Shown: positions 25,134 through 34,600 of the stretch, one piece after another
Layout: the number at the start of each line of letters is the position of its first letter
Numbering within the stretch: the stretch's first letter is position 1
Origin: Deltaproteobacteria bacterium UBA5205
GTDB lineage: Bacteria > Desulfobacterota > Syntrophorhabdia > Syntrophorhabdales > Syntrophorhabdaceae
Direction of reading: 5' to 3'
Assembly: GCA_002412715.1 (NCBI GenBank)
Contig: DHVP01000010.1
Span: 1 to 54,801 of the forward strand
Length of the DNA stretch: 54,801 bases
The notes under the pieces: model-generated
What the model saw: only the letters and a program-made list of their open reading frames with translations
Told to the model about the DNA's origin: nothing
The model's database searches: none
Program-made: the position numbers and the translations under genes

Positions 25134-25541
25134 ATGGGATTCGATAAATTTGGAAGAAAAAGCTTCACCAGCTTCACGAAAACGGGAAAATTCGTCGACC
25201 TCCTTGCCGAGGGCAAGGTAGAGGGAACGGTCTGCAAACAGTGCGGAGCGAAATACTTCCCTCCGAGAGCCGATTGCGCAAAGTGCCTTTCAAAAGAAAT
25301 GGACTGGTTTGACCTACCCAAAAAAGGCACCCTTGAGACCTTCACGACGGCAATGTATGCCCCCTTCGGTTTCGAAGCAGACGCACCTTACACCATGGCG
25401 GTTGTCGATTTCGGCGGCGGCATCAAGGCTTTCGCCCGTCTCGCAAAAGACTTCAGCGAGCCGAAGATCGGCATGGACGTGACGGTACGGCCCCTCAAGT
25501 ATGATGATGGCCAGATTACGTTCGAAATAGCAAAGGCGTAA
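25134..25541 (+). CDS. DUF35 zinc-ribbon/OB-fold partner of the thiolase
   Basis: A 135-residue protein. CKQCGAKYFPPRADCAKC is the rubredoxin-like zinc ribbon (residues about 40-57) and the rest is an OB fold (GTLETFTTAMYAPFGFEADAPY, MAVVDFGGGIKAFARL). DUF35 proteins bind acyl-CoA and pass it to the partner thiolase. ATG 25134 follows GGGAGGGACTAAG directly after the thiolase stop. The two genes form a closed unit ended by the terminator at 25550-25595. Confidence 0.92.
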   Translation: MGFDKFGRKSFTSFTKTGKFVDLLAEGKVEGTVCKQCGAKYFPPRADCAKCLSKEMDWFDLPKKGTLETFTTAMYAPFGFEADAPYTMAVVDFGGGIKAFARLAKDFSEPKIGMDVTVRPLKYDDGQITFEIAKA

Positions 25542-25549
25542 AGAAGAAG

Positions 25550-25595
25550 TCGCAATCAAAAAAGGCTGCCTCCGGGCAGCCTTTTTTGATTGCGA
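25550..25595. terminator. 21-bp perfect bidirectional terminator
   Basis: The two arms (25550-25570 and 25575-25595) are perfectly complementary over 21 bp around a TCCG tetraloop, with six A and six T residues flanking the GGCTGCC core. It is a textbook intrinsic terminator for the thiolase/DUF35 unit on either strand. Confidence 0.95.
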
Positions 25596-25626
25596 GGTAA
25601 TGGGTTATGGGTTATAGGTAATGGGG
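25596..25626. repeat. ATGGGTT-type intergenic repeat
   Basis: GGTAATGGGTTATGGGTTAT plus AGGTAATGGGG follows the terminator without a gap. It is the clearest copy of the type also seen at 1679 and 21537. Confidence 0.6.
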
Positions 25627-25710
25627 GCAGGAGAGATCGAATCCCTTGTTGGTTTTCCAAAAACCTACCACCAATTACCCATCACCTGCCTTTTCAAGGG
25701 GGAATCGTTC

Positions 25711-26892
25711 ATGACCAAATCCTTTATTCTCGAGATATTCAGCGCCGCCGCAATGCAACGGTGGAACGACAAGATACGTCCCGTGGAACTCAAGGAGCTT
25801 GACAAGCAGGCCCACAAGATGACCATTGCCTATTTCCTGGGGAAATTCGAAGAATCGGAAAAGGGGTTCGACTGGCTTGAAATTATCGAAGGCGGCCTCT
25901 TCGAGTTCCTGGAGCGCCTCGTTATAACGGACCTGAAACCCCAGATATTCAATAGGATCAAGGAAGACAGAAAGAAATATGAGGAATTGACAAGGTGGGT
26001 ATTTAAAAAGCTGGAACCCATTATATCCCCTCTGGGCGCTGACTTTCTCCAAAGATTCAAAAATTATTTCTCCGGCACCGATACCACCATCAACCAGAGG
26101 ATCATCAACGCAGCCCATTTTTATGCCACCCGATGGGAATTTGACATTATCGAAAGGGCCAATCCGACAGGCTATGAGATCCCGGACATAAAGAATTTCC
26201 TGCAGCAAAAGCAGGAGCGTTACTATGACCTTGCCGGGATCCAGCAGCTTGCCCTCTATGAGAAATACCGGAACTTCCTCGATCTGTGCGGGCAGCTGCG
26301 TTTCCAGTATCGCTGGAGCCATCTCAACATGATACCCCGCACGTCGGTGCTGGGCCACATGCTCATCGTTGCCGTCTTCTCCTACCTCTTCTCTCTGCAG
26401 ATAGGAGCGTGTCCGAAACGCTGTTTCAACAATTACTTCACAGGCCTTTTCCATGATCTGCCCGAGGTCCTCACCCGGGACATCATATCCCCCGTGAAGC
26501 GCTCCATCGAAGGCCTTGACTCCCTTATCAAGGCCTATGAGAAGGAACAGATGGACAAGGAGGTGTTCAACCTCATTCCCGCCTCCTGGCACAGCGAGAT
26601 GAAGACCTTCACGGAGGACGAATTCACGAACATTATCACCCTTGAGGACAAGGTCATCAGGACTGATACCGAAACAATATCCCGCAAGTATAACCAGGGC
26701 CACTTCAACCCCCGCGACGGGGCCATGATCAAGGCTGTCGACGACCTGACGGCCTATGTCGAGACGTATTGCTCCATGGAAAACGGTGTAAGATCGCCGG
26801 ACCTCGCGGAAGCCCGGCGGTCGATCAGTGAAAAATACAGGGACACTGTTATCGGAGGTATACAATTCCCCGCCCTTTTCGCTCAATTCTAA
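25711..26892 (+). CDS. HD-domain phosphohydrolase-like protein
   Basis: A 393-residue protein. The HD metal site is visible as SVLGHMLIVAVFSYL (first His) and NYFTGLFHDLPEVLTRDIISPVK (His-Asp), with later acidic residues (IITLEDKVIRTDTE) that could complete it. This spacing resembles YfbR-type HD domains, which hydrolyse nucleotides, but the protein is about twice as long, with an extra N-terminal helical region of about 170 residues. ATG 25711 has AAGGGGGAA upstream; the longer frame would translate the repeat at 25596. Substrate unknown. It is monocistronic, 89 bp before the cytochrome gene. Confidence 0.78.
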   Translation: MTKSFILEIFSAAAMQRWNDKIRPVELKELDKQAHKMTIAYFLGKFEESEKGFDWLEIIEGGLFEFLERLVITDLKPQIFNRIKEDRKKYEELTRWVFKKLEPIISPLGADFLQRFKNYFSGTDTTINQRIINAAHFYATRWEFDIIERANPTGYEIPDIKNFLQQKQERYYDLAGIQQLALYEKYRNFLDLCGQLRFQYRWSHLNMIPRTSVLGHMLIVAVFSYLFSLQIGACPKRCFNNYFTGLFHDLPEVLTRDIISPVKRSIEGLDSLIKAYEKEQMDKEVFNLIPASWHSEMKTFTEDEFTNIITLEDKVIRTDTETISRKYNQGHFNPRDGAMIKAVDDLTAYVETYCSMENGVRSPDLAEARRSISEKYRDTVIGGIQFPALFAQF

Positions 26893-26981
26893 ACCGTTTC
26901 ATATCAGGCGTTCCCGCATGCATGACGCATGGACCGGCTTGACAAAGGCTGTGCAGACTACTACCATTTTCTAGAGCGTTC

Positions 26982-28247
26982 ATGAAAAAATACCTCCTCC
27001 GCATGTTGGTTCCGTTGTCGGCGATCGCATTTGCCCTTACTCTTTTCACAGGCCCCTCCCTCCTTCACCCTCTCGATGCCGTTGAAAGCGGGTGCGTTAG
27101 TTGTCATACGAACGAAAAATTACTCAAGAGCCTTCACAGCCCGGTGAAGGTCGAGATCTCGGAAGGAGTCGGGTGAGCGGGGGCCCCTCCGTCGGTGCCG
27201 GCGGAGTCTCAATACAAGAACTACATGGTTGACCGAAAGCTCATCGATACAGACCCCCATTTCAGCGGGGGCTGCCCCTCCTGTCATCGAGGCGATGAAA
27301 AAGCGTCTTCCCGGGAGAAGGCCCATGCGGGATTCGTAAAAAGACCATCAATGGATCCCGGGTTATGCGGGAAATGCCATGACAAGATCGCAAAAACATA
27401 CAAGGATTCTCTCCACTTCACGACCGCCGGACTGAGACAGGGAGTATCCGGCAGGTTCTCGGCCAAAGAACAGAAAATATTCGATGAGAAGGTCTTTCAG
27501 CAATCCTGTAGGAGCTGCCATGCCTCCTGCGGCGACTGCCACGTGATGTCCCCGAGCATAGCCGGCGTGAGCACAGGGCTCCTCAAAGGCCATCAATTCG
27601 TCGCCAGGGATGACGGAAAGACCTGCGCCACGTGCCATGGGGGCCGGGTATACCCCGAGTTCACGGGAGATTTCGGCGGTTCCGCCGATATCCATTACCA
27701 AAAAGGAATGACCTGCTTCGATTGCCACAAGAAGGCCGAGCTCCACGGCACCGGAGTAGTTTACACATCGAAGACGGATGTAAAGGAGAAGCCGGCCTGT
27801 GCGAATTGCCATAAGCCGGGGAGCGAAAAAACGGAAAAGGCTAAGACGTCCCATACACAGCACAAGGACAAGGTAAGCTGTTACGCCTGCCATGCGGGCG
27901 GCGTTTACACCCAGTGCACTGACTGCCATCTGGGAAAAGGAGCGACGCCCAAACCCGGATTCTTCCTGGGTTTGAATCCCAAGGACAAAAAGACGGTCAC
28001 AACCCTGCGAATCACCCCCACGGTCCGGGACACCTTTGCGAGTGCCGGGATCGCGATGGAAAAATACGATTCCGTCCCCAATTACTGGGCCACACCTACC
28101 CATAATATCAAGAAACGTACCGAACGGACCCGCTCATGCGAGGTCTGTCATGTTGAAAAGCAGGATTTCCTTACGAAAGAAACACTGATCAAGAACGGCT
28201 CCAGGGCGAACGAGCTTTTGCTTTACAGCCCGAAACCCATCAAATAA
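26982..28247 (+). CDS. Exported 11-haem c-type cytochrome, predicted selenoprotein (Sec65)
   Basis: Read through one TGA (27174-27176), this frame encodes 421 residues. It begins with a signal peptide (MLVPLSAIAFALTLFTG) and the first haem motif CVSCH (38-42). The frame continues EISEGVG, then TGA, then AGAPPSVPAESQYKNYMV without shift. Ten more CxxCH motifs follow: CPSCH, CGKCH, CRSCH, CGDCH, CATCH, CFDCH, CANCH, CYACH, CTDCH, CEVCH. The downstream part alone would lack any export signal, which haem c attachment requires, so both halves are needed. The TGA lies in a well-placed SECIS-like context. The alternative is a nonsense mutation. Likely periplasmic or outer-surface electron carrier; no partner genes adjacent. 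Confidence 0.78.
27174..27206 (+). promoter_or_regulatory. UGA(Sec) codon with SECIS-like hairpin
   Basis: Ten nt after TGA 27174-27176, CTCCGTC (27187-27193) pairs with GGCGGAG (27200-27206), one pair being G-T, around the loop GGTGCC. The loop starts 17 nt after the TGA and carries GGT at its 5' side, very close to the E. coli fdhF SECIS layout as I recall it (11-nt spacing, GGUC in the loop). The bulged U of fdhF is not evident. Confidence 0.65.
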
Positions 28248-28322
28248 TCAAAGATCGTCGGAAGAATGGATGAAAGACCCCAACGCGCCAACCGAACCAT
28301 AGAGCCATGGAATTCGACCCGA

Positions 28323-28355
28323 GGGCACCCCTCCGGATGGAAGGGTGCCCTTTTT
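28323..28355 (+). terminator. Terminator after the cytochrome gene
   Basis: GGGCACCC (28323-28330) pairs with GGGTGCCC (28343-28350), followed by five T. The 311-bp gap between the cytochrome and sod genes otherwise shows only a possible -10 (TACAAT near 28448) and the sod ribosome site. Confidence 0.85.
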
Positions 28356-28558
28356 CGAGGAGAATATTTTCACCCTCAACCTTGTACCCACCGCGCCTGA
28401 CAAGGCTCCGCGCCAGGGACACGCCACCATGAATCCCGCCCCTGTGATACAATTTACTTTGTCGGCAGGTGACTCGTCCTCCCCGGTACATCAGGGAATG
28501 AGATCAGCCGTACGACATTCAGACCCGAGACACTTTAAACCAACACGAGGAGGGATCC

Positions 28559-29314
28559 ATGTATAGCAACGAACACGGAAAGAATTGGAATCAACAGGGG
28601 GAAAAATCCGGCCGAAGCCGGAACATCGTAAAGATATGCCTTCTCATGACAGCCCTGCCGGCATTTCTCGTCCTCGTTCTCGTGAACGGCGCGGCGCAGA
28701 CCTCGACGTCCACCGCCGCGCCGGCCTTCAGAATACTGTCCTTGCCTTACCCCCAGAATGCGCTGGAACCTTATATATCCGCGCGGACCATGAGCTTTCA
28801 TTATGGAAAACACCATCAGGCCTACGTCGATAATCTGAACAGACTGACGGCTGGGACTGCGTGGGCGGGACAAACCATCGAGAAGGTCATCATGGAAAGT
28901 ACGGGAAAACCGGACAAGACCGGCGTTTTCAACAACGCCGCTCAGGTCTGGAACCACAACTTTTTCTGGCAATCCATGAAACCGGGCGGGGGAGGCAAAC
29001 CCACCGGACGCCTCCTCGAAGCGATCGAAAAATCCTTCGGCAGTTTCGATGAATTCAAGACGGCCTTCAAAACCGCGGCCGTTTCGCAATTCGGAAGCGG
29101 CTGGGCATGGCTGATACAGGAAGGGGACACGCTGAAGATCATAAAGACGTCCAATGCCGATACCCCTCTCGCACATGGGCAGACAGCCTTATTGACCTGT
29201 GACGTCTGGGAGCATGCCTACTATCTGGATTATCAGAACCGTCGTCCCGACTTCGTGCAGGCCTTTCTCGACAACCTGGCAAACTGGGAGTTCGCCGCAT
29301 CACAAATGAAATGA
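28559..29314 (+). CDS. Exported Fe/Mn superoxide dismutase
   Basis: A 251-residue protein whose last ~195 residues form a full Fe/Mn-SOD. Metal ligands are visible: His in MSFHYGKHHQAYVDNLN, His in QVWNHNFFWQSM, and Asp/His in LLTCDVWEHAYYLDYQNRRPDF. The N-terminal ~50 residues are an addition: a charged start, then a hydrophobic run (ICLLMTALPAFLVLVLVNGAA) that should act as a signal peptide or anchor, placing the enzyme in the periplasm. Fe and Mn types cannot be told apart safely here. GAGGAGGGATCC precedes the ATG. It detoxifies superoxide formed on accidental air exposure. Confidence 0.92.
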   Translation: MYSNEHGKNWNQQGEKSGRSRNIVKICLLMTALPAFLVLVLVNGAAQTSTSTAAPAFRILSLPYPQNALEPYISARTMSFHYGKHHQAYVDNLNRLTAGTAWAGQTIEKVIMESTGKPDKTGVFNNAAQVWNHNFFWQSMKPGGGGKPTGRLLEAIEKSFGSFDEFKTAFKTAAVSQFGSGWAWLIQEGDTLKIIKTSNADTPLAHGQTALLTCDVWEHAYYLDYQNRRPDFVQAFLDNLANWEFAASQMK

Positions 29315-29316
29315 AT

Positions 29317-29331
29317 GTTTCGGGTTTCAGG
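29317..29331. repeat. Short GGGTTTC-type repeat copy
   Basis: TTTCGGGTTTCAGG directly after the sod stop codon matches the heptamer word of 11061-11104. Only two units remain. Confidence 0.35.
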
Positions 29332-29417
29332 CAAAGGACAAAAACTGCAGGTGATATAAACCATAAAAAGACATCATCAGGTTTTTGGACGCTAAACGTG
29401 AAAAATGAAAAATTCTT

Positions 29418-30047
29418 TTATGGATTCATGCGAAGTACGGCTACTACCCTTCCCTGAAACCTCACATTGGCGGCGTCGTGGTACATGGGAAGCATGTAGG
29501 GGTTACAGGGCTGGAGCCTGACCCTGTCTTTCTCGAAAAAGACCTTCTTGAGGGTAACCTCCTGCTCGTTCTCAAGCCAGCATGCCGCCACGTCGCCATT
29601 TTTTATGGTGTCGGCCTGTTCCATGACCACAATGTCCGAATCGGCTATCATGGCGTCCACCATGGAGTTCCCCCTGACCCGAAGGGCAAAGAGGTCCTTC
29701 CGGCCCCTCATGATCTCCCGGGGCACATCGATCATCCTTTCCGCCTCAGAACTCCATTTATCCACTGACGGGACCCCTATAGGCTGACCGGCCGCTATAA
29801 TACCGAGGAGGGGCACCTCTACCGCCTGACGCGTCTCGCCGACAACTCCGACACTCCTGGACCTGTCTTTGTCCTTTGTAATGAAACCGGTTTGTTGAAG
29901 CTGATCCAGGTGGTATTGCACGACAGAGGGGCTCTTTATCCCGCAATGACGGGCCACCTCCCGTACAGAGGGTGAATAGCCATTGTCCCGCCGGAATGTC
30001 CTGATAAACTCGAGTATGCTTTCCCTGGTATTCGTTTTCCTCGGCAT
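29418..30047 (-). CDS. lexA: SOS repressor LexA
   Basis: 209 residues. The N-terminal winged helix reads RESILEFIRTFRRDNGYSPSVREVARHCGIKSPSVVQYHLDQL. The linker carries the self-cleavage site Ala-Gly in GIIAAGQPIG, and the catalytic Ser-Lys pair is in RGNSMVDAMI and EVTLKKVFF. RecA filaments on single-stranded DNA trigger self-cleavage. The gene faces imuB across a gap that holds two copies of a likely LexA box, one 13 bp ahead of its own start, so autoregulation is expected. Confidence 0.97.
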   Translation of the reverse strand: MPRKTNTRESILEFIRTFRRDNGYSPSVREVARHCGIKSPSVVQYHLDQLQQTGFITKDKDRSRSVGVVGETRQAVEVPLLGIIAAGQPIGVPSVDKWSSEAERMIDVPREIMRGRKDLFALRVRGNSMVDAMIADSDIVVMEQADTIKNGDVAACWLENEQEVTLKKVFFEKDRVRLQPCNPYMLPMYHDAANVRFQGRVVAVLRMNP

Positions 30048-30059
30048 CGGCCCTCCCTT

Positions 30060-30075
30060 TAGAACAAGTGTACTA
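30060..30075. promoter_or_regulatory. LexA box at lexA
   Basis: TAGAACAAGTGTACTA, 13 bp upstream of the lexA ATG. It matches the second box in inverse orientation at 14 of 16 positions (TAGAACAnnTGTACTA). Confidence 0.75.
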
Positions 30076-30134
30076 TGGAGAAGAAGGAAACAAAAGAAAA
30101 AAGTTTTGAACCTGAAACATTCTTCAAAAACTTC

Positions 30135-30163
30135 TTGCTTACCTAGTACATATGTTCTACTAT
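30135..30163 (+). promoter_or_regulatory. imuB promoter with LexA box in the spacer
   Basis: TTGCTT (30135-30140), a 17-bp spacer and TACTAT (30158-30163). The box TAGTACATATGTTCTA (30144-30159) covers the spacer and the first bases of the -10, an ideal place for repression. The start codon at 30170 lies near the expected transcription start. Confidence 0.75.
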
Positions 30164-30169
30164 ATCTTT

Positions 30170-31360
30170 ATGAGAGTGGCCTGTGTTCATATCCCTCATT
30201 TTTATCTCCAGATCGAATATCTTAAGGACCCCGATCTCAGGAACAGACCTGTTGTAGTCGTCGGTATGCCGCAGGAGCAAGGTTTTGTGTTGGATTGCTC
30301 CGAAGACCTTGCTCAAAGGGGGGTTGTACCATTAATGCCCCTCAAGGAGGCATACCATCTTTGTTACGATGCCGTCCCCGTCCTTGCGCGAAGAAGGGAA
30401 TACACGCTCCTCTGGGAAGAGGCCCTGTCTTCCATCGCGGCGATAACCCTGCGCATGGAGCCTAAAGAGGCGGGCACGGTCTTTCTCGATATCACCCGGC
30501 TCCCCGGTATGTATAAAAGCGAAGAGCAGGTTGCCTCCGCCCTCGAACGCACGATATCGGACCGGTTTCACCTTCACGTGAAAGCAGGCGTCGGGAATTC
30601 CCGGTTCATGGCCTTTGAGGCCGCGCTTTGTGCCATAAACGGCGTCTTTGTCATCCCTTCCGGCATGGAAAAGACATTTCTCTCCCCTTTGGGCATCTCC
30701 CGCCTGCCCGTCGCTGACGATGTCCGCCAGAGGCTCTGCCTCCTTGGCCTCAATTCACTGGGGCAGATAGGTGCCTTCACGCTTGGCGCCCTCACATCGC
30801 AGTTCGGCGCCGCGGGCAAAGAGCTGTGGGAGATCTCGAACGGTGTCGGGGAGCGCGGCAGGATCCCCTGTGCCTTCTCCATAACCGATATAGACCGGGA
30901 ACTGGTCTGCGACGAACCGGTCTATTCACGACAGGAGATCAAGGCGGCCCTTCTCGAGCTTCTCGATGGACTCTGCCTTGAGCTTGAAGAGCTGGGCAAG
31001 GCGTGCCGTACCATAAAGCTCGTATTCGACCTGCAGAACAGGACCTTTTTCGAGAAGCAGTTTTTCATGCATGCACCCACGGCCCACAAGGAAGAAATGC
31101 TGCGGAGGATCATGGCGGCCCTGGAGAGGGTCGAACTCGCAAGTCCCATACGGATAATGAGCATTCGCGCCGGTGCCCTTGTGAACTACGGCGGCAGGCA
31201 GGAAAAACTCTTCCGGTCGCGCACCGGCCTTGAAAAAGGCATGAAGGACGTCAGCGGATTCCTGAAGACGAAATACGGCGCCATGCCCCTCGCCCGTGCC
31301 GTCAGGAACGACAGCGGCATCCTTCTGCCCGATGACAGGTTCATCTTTGTCGAACCATGA
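30170..31360 (+). CDS. imuB: ImuB-type inactive Y-family polymerase
   Basis: 396 residues of the Y-family polymerase fold. The first catalytic acid region reads VACVHIPHFYLQIEYL, lacking the D-x-D/N-x-F-F of active enzymes, and the second has TVFLDITRLPGMY instead of S-x-D-E. Both changes are expected of ImuB, which acts as adaptor rather than polymerase. ATG 30170 is chosen since the alternative at 30152 lies inside the LexA operator and promoter. It overlaps the next gene by 4 bp. The usual imuA gene is absent. Together with dnaE2 it forms the damage-inducible mutasome. Confidence 0.9.
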   Translation: MRVACVHIPHFYLQIEYLKDPDLRNRPVVVVGMPQEQGFVLDCSEDLAQRGVVPLMPLKEAYHLCYDAVPVLARRREYTLLWEEALSSIAAITLRMEPKEAGTVFLDITRLPGMYKSEEQVASALERTISDRFHLHVKAGVGNSRFMAFEAALCAINGVFVIPSGMEKTFLSPLGISRLPVADDVRQRLCLLGLNSLGQIGAFTLGALTSQFGAAGKELWEISNGVGERGRIPCAFSITDIDRELVCDEPVYSRQEIKAALLELLDGLCLELEELGKACRTIKLVFDLQNRTFFEKQFFMHAPTAHKEEMLRRIMAALERVELASPIRIMSIRAGALVNYGGRQEKLFRSRTGLEKGMKDVSGFLKTKYGAMPLARAVRNDSGILLPDDRFIFVEP

Positions 31361-31608
31361 AAGCTTCACCTTTTGAACCTGAACGTATAGAAGTGACAGC
31401 GGTCAACGATCTGCCGGTTCGGGTCACCTTTAAAAAGAAAAGGCAAAAGGTCAGACAGATCGTCAACATCTGGCGCGTCGACGACGCCTGGTGGCAAAAG
31501 CCTGTCGTCCGTATGTATTACGCCCTTGAGCTCGAAAGCGGCAGCCGCATCACCGTCTTTCAGGATTTGCCGGGCGGTGCGTGGTACCGGCAAAACTGGA
31601 CCGTCTGA
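31357..31608 (+). CDS. Small DUF6504-like protein of the mutagenesis cassette
   Basis: An 83-residue basic protein between imuB and dnaE2: a short lead, VTFKKKRQKVRQIVNIWRVD, WWQKPVVRMYYALELESGSR and FQDLPGGAWYRQNWTV. Trp/Arg-rich small proteins of this kind (DUF6504) are commonly encoded beside ImuB or DnaE2. Its start overlaps imuB by 4 bp and dnaE2 begins 13 bp after it, so it belongs to the SOS operon. Function unknown; nucleic-acid binding would suit its charge. Confidence 0.75.
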   Translation: MKASPFEPERIEVTAVNDLPVRVTFKKKRQKVRQIVNIWRVDDAWWQKPVVRMYYALELESGSRITVFQDLPGGAWYRQNWTV

Positions 31609-31621
31609 AGGGGGCGCTCTC

Positions 31622-34600
31622 ATGTATACCGAACTGCATACCCATTCAAACTTTTCTTTTCTCGACGGGGCCTCCCCAACCCGCAGTCTTGTCGAACGGG
31701 CTGCCTGCCTTGGCATGAAAGCCCTTGCCATAACGGACCATGATGGGCTCTATAACGCCTGCGTCTTTACAAGGACGGCGAAGGAGGCGGGGATAAAACC
31801 CATCATCGGCGCAGAGCTCACCCTTGAAGAAGAAAACCACCTGACGCTTCTTGTGGAGAACGCCCGAGGATACACAAACCTCTCACAGCTGATTACGAAG
31901 GCACACCTCGCCGGTTCCAAGGGAAGCCCCGTGCTTTCCGAGACGGAGCTGCCCGGCCGCACGGAAGGCCTTATCTGCCTGTCAGGATGTATAAAGGGAA
32001 AGATTTCGCGCCTTCTCATGAAGGGCGAAAAACGAATGGCCCATGAAGCGGCAAAGGAATATGCGGCCCTTTTCGGAAAGGAAAACTTTTATATCGAGGT
32101 CCACAGCCACCTCCTGCCGGAAGACAGGCACCTGTGCCTGCGGCTTGCGGATCTCGCGCAGGGCCTCAACCTCAAGACCGTGGCATCGAACAACGTCCAC
32201 TATGCCACACGGGCCGGGCATGTCCTTCACGACGTCCTCACCTGCATAAAACACCGGGTGCCCATCGACAGGTCGGCCCCGTTCAGGAGATTGAACTCGG
32301 AATTTTACCTCAAGGACCACAAGGAGATGATCGAGCTCCCCTGGCTTCCCCGGGAGGCGATACTCAGGACTGAGGAGGTGGCGGAACGCTGCGTTTTCAA
32401 CCTCGATTTTTCTTCCTTTTCCTACCCCCGGTTTCCCCTGCCGGAGGGGGAAACGGCAACGGGGCTCTTAAGGAAGCTTGCCACCGGAAAGGCCCGCATG
32501 CGGTACGGAACTCTTACGGAAGAAATTCTCACACGGATCGACGACGAGATCGTGCTTATCGAGAAAAAGGGGCTTTCGGGATATTTCCTCGTTGTCCGGG
32601 ACATCGTCGAATATGCCAGAAAGATGGGCATCTCGGCGCAAGGCAGAGGTTCGGCGGCAAGCTCCATCGTTGCCTATGTCCTCGGGATCACCCCCGTCGA
32701 TCCGCTGAGACATAAACTCTTTGTGGGGCGCTTTCTCAATGAACTGAGCATCCCCGACATCGATATCGATATTGCGACAAACAGGCGGGAAGAGGTCATC
32801 CAGTATGTCTACGATACATACGGGCGTGATTGTGCCGCCATGGTCTGCACCTATGTGACCTTCCAGGGGCGCAACGCAATACGTGAGGTAGGAAAGGTCC
32901 TGGGGCTGCCCGCGCACATGCTCGACAGGATGGCAAAGATGGTTTCCTCTTACTCGGGCCGCGGTGTCATTGACTCCTTGAAAGAGGTTGCCGAATTCAA
33001 GTCCTGCCTCGCCTCCGGCGCCTGGGAGCATTTCGGCGATCTCTGTACGGAGATAGCCGATTTCCCGAGACATCTCTCCATCCACGTGGGAGGTATGATC
33101 CTCACTCCCGGACCCATATCGGAGATCGTACCGCAGGAACACGCCCGCGCGGAGGGAAGGATCGTCTGCCAGTGGGACAAGGACTCCGTCGACGACGCGG
33201 GGCTCATCAAGTTCGATCTTCTCGGCCTGAGGATGCTTTCACTTATCGATGATGCACTGGAGCTTATCCGTAAGCACAGGGGGCTTACCCTCGACTTCGA
33301 CAGCGTCCCCCCTGACGACCCCGGAGTCTACAAGATGATCGGTGACGCCGATACCGTCGGCGTCTTCCAGGTTGAGAGCCGGGCACAGATGCAGACCCTG
33401 CCCAAGGTACGGCCCCAATCCTTTGAGGACCTTACCATGGAAGTGGCCATCGTGAGACCGGGTCCCCTGCAGGGCAACATGGTGCATCCCTTCATCCGCC
33501 GCAGGCAGGGCAAGGAACCCGTCGTTCATCTTCACCCGAAGCTGGCCCCCATTCTGGGCGAGACACTCGGGGTAATCCTCTTCCAGGAACAGATCCTCCA
33601 GGTGGCAATGGCCATAGCCGGATTTACCGCGGGCGAGGCCAACACATTAAGGAAGGTGATGGGACGCAGGAACGCCCGGGAGGAACTCATGAAATGGCAT
33701 GAGCGCTTCGTGAAAGGGGCACAAAAGCAGGGGATAACCGGCCATCTCGCGACAAAGATCTTCGAGCACATCAGCGGCTTTGCCGATTTCGGGTTCTGCA
33801 AGAGCCATGCTGCCAGCTTTGCCATCCTCTGCTACCGGTCGGCGTACCTGAAAAGGTATTATCCGGCGGAATTCTACTGTGCCCTGCTCAACAACCAGCC
33901 CATGGGATTCTATGACCCCGAGGTAATAACGGGGGACGCGAAACGGCACAATGTTCCGATCCTTCCCGTGGACATCAACGGGAGCATGTGGAACTGCTCC
34001 ATCGAAGAAGGGTCCGTACGGACCGGTTTCAGGTATGTAAAAGGGATCGGGGAAGAAAATGGGGACCGCATCCTCAAGGCGCGCGAACAGGCTTTTTTCA
34101 CCTCATTGCAGGACTTCGCCGACCGGGCCGGGATCGACAATAAATCAACGCAGAATCTCATTGCCGTGGGGGCATTCAGTGCCATAAAAAGATCGAGGAG
34201 ACAGCTCCTCTGGGAGGCGGGGACAATACGCGGCGCAGGGCTCGCAGGCATCAACTCGGGTGAGCGGGAGCAGAACCTGCCCATACCCGAAATGAACGCG
34301 GCGGAAGAGATGATAACCGACTATGCCTTCCAGGGGTTTTGTGCGTCACACCACATAATGAAACTCTACCGGCGGGTCCTCGACAAGCTGGGCGCGGTAA
34401 CAAGCACCGGTCTTGTCAATTGCCCTTCCGGCGCCGCCGTGCTCACTGCCGGCTACATGGTGTGCTTCCAGATGCCTCCCACCGCGAAAGGGCGGTTTTC
34501 ATTCATGACCCTCGAAGACGAAGACGGCCTTATCAACGTTGTGATAAAGCCGGAGGTCTACCGGACACACCGGACGGTCGTACGCCTTGAACCATTCCTG

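Noticed and set aside
25675..26886. 403-codon minus-strand frame opposite the HD-domain gene
   Set aside because: A mirror of the plus-strand gene, with no family match; the HD motif is on the plus strand.
27174..27176. Simple nonsense mutation splitting the cytochrome
   Set aside because: Kept as alternative, but the exact frame continuity, intact downstream motifs and SECIS-like hairpin make Sec more likely.
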